NCBI GenBank assembly: GCA_003049465.1 | Contig: PYSS01000037.1 | Span: 124,001-188,000 of the forward strand | Direction of reading: 5' to 3' | DNA: 64,000 bases | DNA from: Magnaporthiopsis rhizophila | Lineage: Eukaryota > Ascomycota > Sordariomycetes > Magnaporthales > Magnaporthaceae | In this document: positions 59,501 to 64,000 of the stretch, piece after piece | Numbering within the stretch: position 1 is the first letter of the stretch | How the letters are laid out: every line of letters starts with the position of its first letter | Notes under the pieces: model-generated | What the model was told of the DNA's origin: nothing | The model's input: the letters and a program-made list of their open reading frames with translations, nothing else | Database searches by the model: none | Made by a program: the position numbers and the translations under genes

Positions 59501-61794
59501 TCTCGGCCGCCATGTTGCACCATCTCGAGGGCGTCTTTGTGCAGAACTTCGATTTGGCCACGTTGCTGGGTGACCTGGCCCCTATGGAGCAGGTCATTGT
59601 CAGGCTCTTTACCGAGGTCAAGCGCCACCGGCCTGCCGTCATTTTCGTGCCCAATGTAGCGGCATGGTACGCGACGTTGACCGAGTCGGCTTACCGCACC
59701 TTCATTACGATGCTGCGGTCGATACCAGCGACGGACCCGGTGCTGGTGCTAGGCACGTCCGAGTGCGAGGCGTCGGCGCTGCCAGACTCACTGGTCAAAG
59801 ACCTCTTTGGCTTTTCCAGCAAAAACCACAGGGAAATCGAGCGACCAAACGCGGTAAGTGCCTGGTCGTCACTCATGCTGTCACAGAGCGCCCCTTGGAC
59901 TGACACACTGCCCACACAGGAAAACCGGCGCGAGTTCTTCGCAAGAATCATCAAACGAGTGCGGATGTCGCCCGCAGCCTTCCCAGACCCGACGAATCGT
60001 AAGAAGAGGGTGCTGGAGGAGCTGCCGGTGGCGCCGCCGCCGCCGCCACGCAAGCGCACGCGTGAGGAGATGCAGAAGGAGCGGCACACGGATCAGATCG
60101 CGCTCAACCACCTCAAGCTCGCGCTGCAGCCCATTATGGACCAGATCAAGCAGAAGTACCGCAAGTTCCGCAACTCGGTGATACCCATGCAGCAGATCGA
60201 GTACCTCTGGCACGAGGCCGACCCGGCCTACGTGCGCGCCGACGTGGCCGAGGGCTCGCCGGCGCGGCCCTACGTCATCGACCGCGACAAGAACGGCGTC
60301 GAGGGCCTGCGCGAGGTCGAGAGTGGTCGCTTCTTCTACAATCTTGACGTTGCCACCATCGAAGAGCGTTTGTCCAATGGTTACTACGCCCGCCCCGTTG
60401 ACTTCTTCAACGACATCGAGTCGCTGGCCAAGGATGCTAGGAACATCGGCGACCGCGAACGTACTCTGAAGGCAAACGAGCTCGTCAGCAACGTCCGTGT
60501 CGACGTGCATGAGATCGCCACCAGGATGCACTACATCGACTTCAACGCCCTCCACGAGCGCCAGAAGCAGCGCGCCGTCGAGGCCGAGGAGAAGCGCAAG
60601 AGGCGCGAGGTCATGCAAAAGGCCGTCGACTTGACCCAGGCCGAGGCCGTCGCCGAGGACGCCGCCGGCCCCGTCACCATCGGCGCCCCAGTACCCGGCG
60701 GCGCACCAACGACGACGAGCGCCCGCTTCCGCGTCATGAGCCCGATCCCCGACGGCTCGGCGGCGACCAGCCCCACGCAGGCGCCGAGCGGCCTCAGCAA
60801 CGGCAATTCGGTACCCTCGCGCGCCGCCGCCGACGTGGCCATGGGAGGCACTGGCGGTGGTGGACACGATGACAGTGGAGACGCCGCCGCCGCTGACAGC
60901 CATGCGACCAGCCCCAGCCAGAGACTCGCGCACATGAGACCGCCGCCGGCGCCCCAGTGGCCACGTAGGGTGCATGCCGGGCAGACGCAGCAGCAGTACG
61001 CAGCCATTTCTCAGGTGTCGGTGCTAACGACGGTGCCGCCTGGCGTGTCACCATCAGCCATGCTCAACGACGCGTCGACCACAGGGTCGGCCGAAGTGAC
61101 TAGCAGCAGCAACCTGTCGTCCCTGAGCCGCTGGGATCGGCTGTCGCAGGTCACCAACGGTGCAGCACCGCCGGCGTCGGGGCAGGGCTCGAGCGGACAG
61201 AACAACTCCCAGGTGATGCCCGACACGCAGTCTCTGGGTGGGCCCACCCAGTCGACGCCGAGCGATTCACAGTGGGCGCACTCGCAGGCGCAGGGCATGG
61301 CGCGGGGCGAGCTCGGACCTCGCGGCCTCGGCTCGGGCTTCGGCGGCGGCTACGGCGACCCCAACGGGCCGGCCAGCCCGACGTCGTCGCAGCATGGGCG
61401 GAGCGGCTCGCTGCTCGGCGTGTCGTCGTCGTTGTCCTCGCGGCGCAGCCTGCTCAACGAGACGGGCGACCTTTCGCACTCGTCGGCGTCGCTGGCGCGC
61501 GTGTCGGGGGCGTCATCACAGAGCGCCCCGCTGGATGAGGTGCAGGTGCAGCACTTCCTCCAGACCCTGACCACCCGCACGTCGGGCTGCACCGTCGAGC
61601 AGTTCGAGCAGATCAACCGCGAGCTGATGGAGGAGATCTGGGTCACCCGAGACGAGTGGAACCGCAACAAGGTTCTCAGTCGCCTGACCTCGGTCTACAA
61701 CGACACCATCAAGGACATTGAGGATGTCCAGGGCTCCTTCCCCAACACCCAGCAGGAGGATTCGAGGGCCCATCACGAATATCTGACCCTTTGA
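56527..61794 (+). CDS. YTA7: Bromodomain AAA ATPase Yta7/Abo1 (ATAD2 family)
   Basis: Nuclear AAA+ ATPase that handles histone H3-H4 and regulates nucleosome density. Two exons, 56527-59853 and 59920-61794, giving 1733 residues. The 66-bp intron is in frame and free of stops, but has donor GTAAGT, a CTGAC branch and acceptor CACAG, and the joined reading RPNAENRREFFARI is natural. Residues 1-470 are acidic and disordered with Asp runs. The AAA1 domain is active: Walker A GPPGTGKT (Lys687), Walker B IIFFDEIDG (Asp745), ATNRPDSVDPALRRPGRFDRE. AAA2 is degenerate, with GLPGMGQE in place of Walker A, as usual in this family. The bromodomain at about 1185-1310 is of the non-canonical Yta7 type. A Ser/Gly-rich region and a helical C-terminal domain close the protein. 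Confidence 0.95.
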   Translation: MPAKRKRDILDFDVNKSDSDDENFEPGLEREEKPRRGAGKRSRPTKGRAPVRRRDRYGGSDIDDDDDDIIEDSEPDYLDDDDDEDDEDAPVNATGRRMRKAAAQQHNYKETSEEDEADTPPADEDNDEDDDELAHKKKKQNQRASRPSRIVTLKTDPKILRSARAQNMEPPTPGVSTRRTRARTEEAEEFVELSASGKHARSTRAGTRSKSPEALSRSARATKGLKGLKKLPPPIEEVTQESSVPDPPQPEELTPPRAEGDSSGDNEGGQPGVDSVQDSGVETAGDGSGSGDADAVQSSEGEAEDVMESAEAVAAADEAGGADDDDDDDDDAPVTRRTRASRAVNAARDADEEPEEASENAAPGRRLTRRSLRPKKSTQEPSSDFDPGEDDDSGEGEGSTWDGSARKRARAELQDDGDEDYSGQPSRGRRTSQAKRTKKRVGKDSGDEEVELNQDEMLEELEELRQSSRSRRRRRSPSIAYEQPLPKRRRVAVDYSIKPLDQLMDQEEEEDAAPTPAKGRRGGRAGASTTWQRSFAATYGPFGGGGGAGSLLGGPWGTGATGGVEEDSSDDEAAAVARAGAGGAVGMTPTTATAPGFGQAGGGLDGAGGVTATPNLGKVKNQKAFADADPLGVDLTVDFSKVGGLQGHIDQLKEMIMLPLLYPELFLKYKVTPPRGVLFHGPPGTGKTLLARALSNAVGIGGRKITFYMRKGADALSKWVGEAEKQLRLLFEEARRTQPSIIFFDEIDGLAPVRSSKQEQIHASIVSTLLALMDGMDGRGQVIVIGATNRPDSVDPALRRPGRFDREFYFPLPDLEGRRTIIDIHTKDWGLSAQFRDSLARRTKGYGGADLRALCTEAALNSIQRTYPQIYSSTEKLIVDPDRIAVHATDFLISIKKMVPSSERSASSAAAPLPESVEPLLRQQLAALTQALDKILPRKKKTTALEEAMFEPYQDHDDGFEREEVGQELERQRVFRPRLLVSGLPGMGQEYVSAAMLHHLEGVFVQNFDLATLLGDLAPMEQVIVRLFTEVKRHRPAVIFVPNVAAWYATLTESAYRTFITMLRSIPATDPVLVLGTSECEASALPDSLVKDLFGFSSKNHREIERPNAVSAWSSLMLSQSAPWTDTLPTQENRREFFARIIKRVRMSPAAFPDPTNRKKRVLEELPVAPPPPPRKRTREEMQKERHTDQIALNHLKLALQPIMDQIKQKYRKFRNSVIPMQQIEYLWHEADPAYVRADVAEGSPARPYVIDRDKNGVEGLREVESGRFFYNLDVATIEERLSNGYYARPVDFFNDIESLAKDARNIGDRERTLKANELVSNVRVDVHEIATRMHYIDFNALHERQKQRAVEAEEKRKRREVMQKAVDLTQAEAVAEDAAGPVTIGAPVPGGAPTTTSARFRVMSPIPDGSAATSPTQAPSGLSNGNSVPSRAAADVAMGGTGGGGHDDSGDAAAADSHATSPSQRLAHMRPPPAPQWPRRVHAGQTQQQYAAISQVSVLTTVPPGVSPSAMLNDASTTGSAEVTSSSNLSSLSRWDRLSQVTNGAAPPASGQGSSGQNNSQVMPDTQSLGGPTQSTPSDSQWAHSQAQGMARGELGPRGLGSGFGGGYGDPNGPASPTSSQHGRSGSLLGVSSSLSSRRSLLNETGDLSHSSASLARVSGASSQSAPLDEVQVQHFLQTLTTRTSGCTVEQFEQINRELMEEIWVTRDEWNRNKVLSRLTSVYNDTIKDIEDVQGSFPNTQQEDSRAHHEYLTL

Positions 61795-62845
61795 GAGACT
61801 GTCTTATTGCTTGGTCTTTTTTCTTCTTCTTGTGCTAGTATGTTTGCGTATATGGAGTTGGTTTCGATACTTTTTCTGTCTTTACATCGACCTCTTTCTC
61901 TCTCTCTTTTTTTCCACCTTCTACCCGCAATACGGATTTTCATCTTTGTCTGTATCCCGAAGCTTTCTCCTCTTCTCTTTCTTGCTCACCATCACCTCTA
62001 ACCTTCTCTCTCGCGGATCCATTCCATCTTTTCACAAAGGAAAAGACACGACTGAGGAGGCAAGTCTATACTTGGAGATTGCCAGGCAACACACAAAAGC
62101 CACCACCTCGACGCCTTTCCCTATAACAACTGGCCGCGTTGTTTTCTTCCCCCTCTCTTCGATGTCTTGTAGTAGCAATCTGTTTCGGTGTATTCGTGTT
62201 GGTACCACCTCTGCAAGCGAGGCTTTTATCCTTGGGTGCGCTTTGCTGGGATTAATAGGGAAGTCGGTGATGACTTTTTTCGGCTCCTTTTTTTTTCTTT
62301 TTTAGTGTTGGATCCCAGGATCAGGGATGGGCCCTCTTCTCCTTCAGAATAACCATCTCGTTCTTATTTTTCTTCTCTTTTCGGATTCAAAGATAGGATT
62401 TCGATAGAATGAGAAACGTGTTTAGGCTAGAGAGTCTTGTTTGTTTCCTTTTCCAGGTTGGATGGCTTTTGTCAGGCCGTGACTCTCTTTGACACTTGAC
62501 GAGCGAGGTAACATCCGCTGTGAGGGGCTTATCTAACGACCTGGAATAGATGCGTGATAGTTCTTGGGCAGGGCGTTGACATAGAGGTGGATGGAAGACT
62601 ATAAAATAACACCATGTTGTGAACAGAAATACTTTTTGTTCGAGTCTAACAAGCAAATGTTGGTCTATCTGAGTGCGGAGGAGTCTTGTATAGGCGGCTC
62701 CAATCGGATAGGATATAAAAAGCAAAAACATCGTTCTCAAAGCCAAAGTACTTTTAATGTCTTCCACCAGATGTTCCTGTCCGAATACAAAAGGAAATTG
62801 AAAAAAGGAATCGGCAACAAGAAAACGTGCACAGATCCAAAACTC
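61795..62845. other. Intergenic, convergent 3' regions of Yta7 and midasin
   Basis: No gene seen. Strongly T/C-rich from 61810 to 62400, then more A/T-rich up to the midasin stop, consistent with two 3' UTRs. Confidence 0.55.
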
Positions 62846-64000
62846 TCACGAGTTGACCTCGGCAAACCAAGTGCGCAGCAGGCCGGCGAGGGCGTTGGGA
62901 AGGTCCTCGAGGTGGTGAACAATAAGGTAGTACGGGAAAGGGAAGGTGTCGAGGTAGCGCTCCAGCACGACGCGGCTGTTGCCGGCCTCGTCCTTGACGA
63001 ACCTGGCCTCCTTGAGGTCGAGCACGCTGTCGCCGCCGCCGCCGCCGCCGCCACCGCCACGGGCATGGTCGTCCATGATGATAAAGACGGGCATGATGCG
63101 CTGCTCCATAGCCTCGCGCAGCAGCCGGCGGATGCGGTCGTGGCTCGGCGAGGGCGTCAGGCCGTCCGACATGATGAGCGCGAGTTGCCAGAGGTCGTGG
63201 TGCTGGCTCTGCGACCCGCCGCCGCCGCCGAGCCGCGCCTCGGCGAAGTGGTCGATGATGCGGCGCATCAGCAGCGCCACGTCGGTGCGGTCCTGGCCGA
63301 AACCGAAGCGCTGCAGCACGCGCGCGCCGGCCTCGACGGTCGTCAGCGGCTGGGACAGCTCGTGCGCGACAAACACGTCGGACCCGAACCCGAGCACGCC
63401 CACCTGGCCCGCCTCGAGCATCGTTAGCGCCCGCGAGACCATGACGAGCGCCTCGAGGGCGAGGGCGCCGGGGCCCGCCACCACGTCGGGCACGGGAGGA
63501 GCAGGTCCAGACCCAAATGCAGACCCGAGAGCGGCCGGCTCGCGCCCGCCGCCCATGCTCAGGCTGTCGTCGACGCAGAGCAGGATCTGGTACGAGCGCT
63601 TGGTGGGCACGCTGCGGCGCATCCAGATCTTGTCGCGCTTGTAGCCCGACGCGATGTAGGGGATGATCTTCTTGATGTTGAGCCGTTTGCCGGTCCGGTG
63701 CGAGCCCGAGAGCTTGGTGGCCTGGGACGGTGCCAGGATCAGCCGCAGCTGCGACGTCAGCGACAGTGACATGGCGTGCGTGCGTGCCTGCAGCCCGCTC
63801 CACCACGAGACGCACTGTCCGAGCTCGTGATGCTCCCGGCCCGTTGCGTCTTCGCTGCCGCTGATGTGCGTGGTCGACAGCTGCGTCGACGTCTCCTTCA
63901 GCTCGGCGTCTTCCTTGTCCGACCCATTCTCCTCGGCCACGTCGACGTCGTGCTGCTCGGCGTCGGCATCGTCTTTGTTGAACGCCCCCTGCTTTGTAGA
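62846..64000 (-). CDS. REA1: Midasin (Rea1/Mdn1), C-terminal MIDAS domain, partial
   Basis: Giant dynein-like AAA ATPase that removes assembly factors from pre-60S ribosomes. Only the last 384 residues are here; the frame is open to the window edge and begins with TKQGAFNKDD and an acidic linker. The MIDAS domain starts at KRLNIKKIIPYIASGYKRDK and IWMRRSVPTKRSYQI, with the metal motif DDSLSM (D-x-S-x-S). ALVMVSRALTMLEAGQVGVLGFG, QDRTDVALLMRRIIDHF and ALIMSDGL follow. A run of nine Gly, from a GCC-type repeat at about 63031-63060, lies in the loop after FIIMDDHA, and five Gly lie before SQSQHHD; both may be length-variable. The end YYLIVHHLEDLPNALAGLLRTWF is the normal family C-terminus. Confidence 0.94.
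   Translation of the reverse strand, partial: STKQGAFNKDDADAEQHDVDVAEENGSDKEDAELKETSTQLSTTHISGSEDATGREHHELGQCVSWWSGLQARTHAMSLSLTSQLRLILAPSQATKLSGSHRTGKRLNIKKIIPYIASGYKRDKIWMRRSVPTKRSYQILLCVDDSLSMGGGREPAALGSAFGSGPAPPVPDVVAGPGALALEALVMVSRALTMLEAGQVGVLGFGSDVFVAHELSQPLTTVEAGARVLQRFGFGQDRTDVALLMRRIIDHFAEARLGGGGGSQSQHHDLWQLALIMSDGLTPSPSHDRIRRLLREAMEQRIMPVFIIMDDHARGGGGGGGGGDSVLDLKEARFVKDEAGNSRVVLERYLDTFPFPYYLIVHHLEDLPNALAGLLRTWFAEVNS

Overview
The window is a dense stretch of nuclear DNA from a filamentous ascomycete. The evidence is GC-rich coding sequence, short introns (about 57-105 bp) with GTRNGT-type donors and CTAAC/CTGAC branch sites, and proteins of clear Pezizomycotina type such as ATG1, a Sac7-type RhoGAP and a Snf21-type remodeler. 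A Sordariomycete is most likely; the order cannot be settled by reading alone. I see no transposon, rRNA, convincing tRNA or CRISPR array. I rebuilt twenty protein-coding genes, with exon boundaries checked by reading frame; two are cut by the window edges.

Left part (1-16.4 kb): the C-terminus of DNA polymerase alpha (POL1), then eIF4G on the minus strand. Next comes a divergent pair: the spliceosomal intron-binding helicase Aquarius/Cwf11 (minus) and THO complex subunit 1 (plus). The THO1 protein carries an unexpected C-terminal guanylate-kinase-like domain.

Middle part (17-42.5 kb): Sac7-type RhoGAP with long Gln-rich repeats, GPI mannosyltransferase 3 (GPI10) divergent from ornithine aminotransferase, the autophagy kinase ATG1, a stand-alone zeta-toxin-like P-loop kinase, coronin, and the SWI/SNF-RSC ATPase Snf21/Sth1.

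Right part (43.8-64 kb): WDR70-type WD40 protein with an in-frame TAG that may lie in a 57-bp intron, a PhyH-type dioxygenase divergent from SWC5, a divergent peroxisomal-looking pair (an SDR ending in SKL and a kappa-class GST ending in HKL), the 25-residue ribosomal protein eL41 (a split gene), the Pol I subunit RPA49, the bromodomain AAA ATPase Yta7/Abo1, and the C-terminal MIDAS domain of midasin (REA1).

Most of the genes serve gene expression: replication, chromatin (Snf21, SWC5, Yta7), Pol I transcription, splicing and mRNP assembly, and ribosome biogenesis and translation (eIF4G, eL41, midasin). The most interesting items are the THO1-guanylate-kinase fusion and its divergent pairing with Aquarius, the divergent PTS1 pair, the TAG in WDR70, and the zeta-like kinase. 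Intergenic regions are marked by long poly-T/poly-A tracts (up to 77 T).
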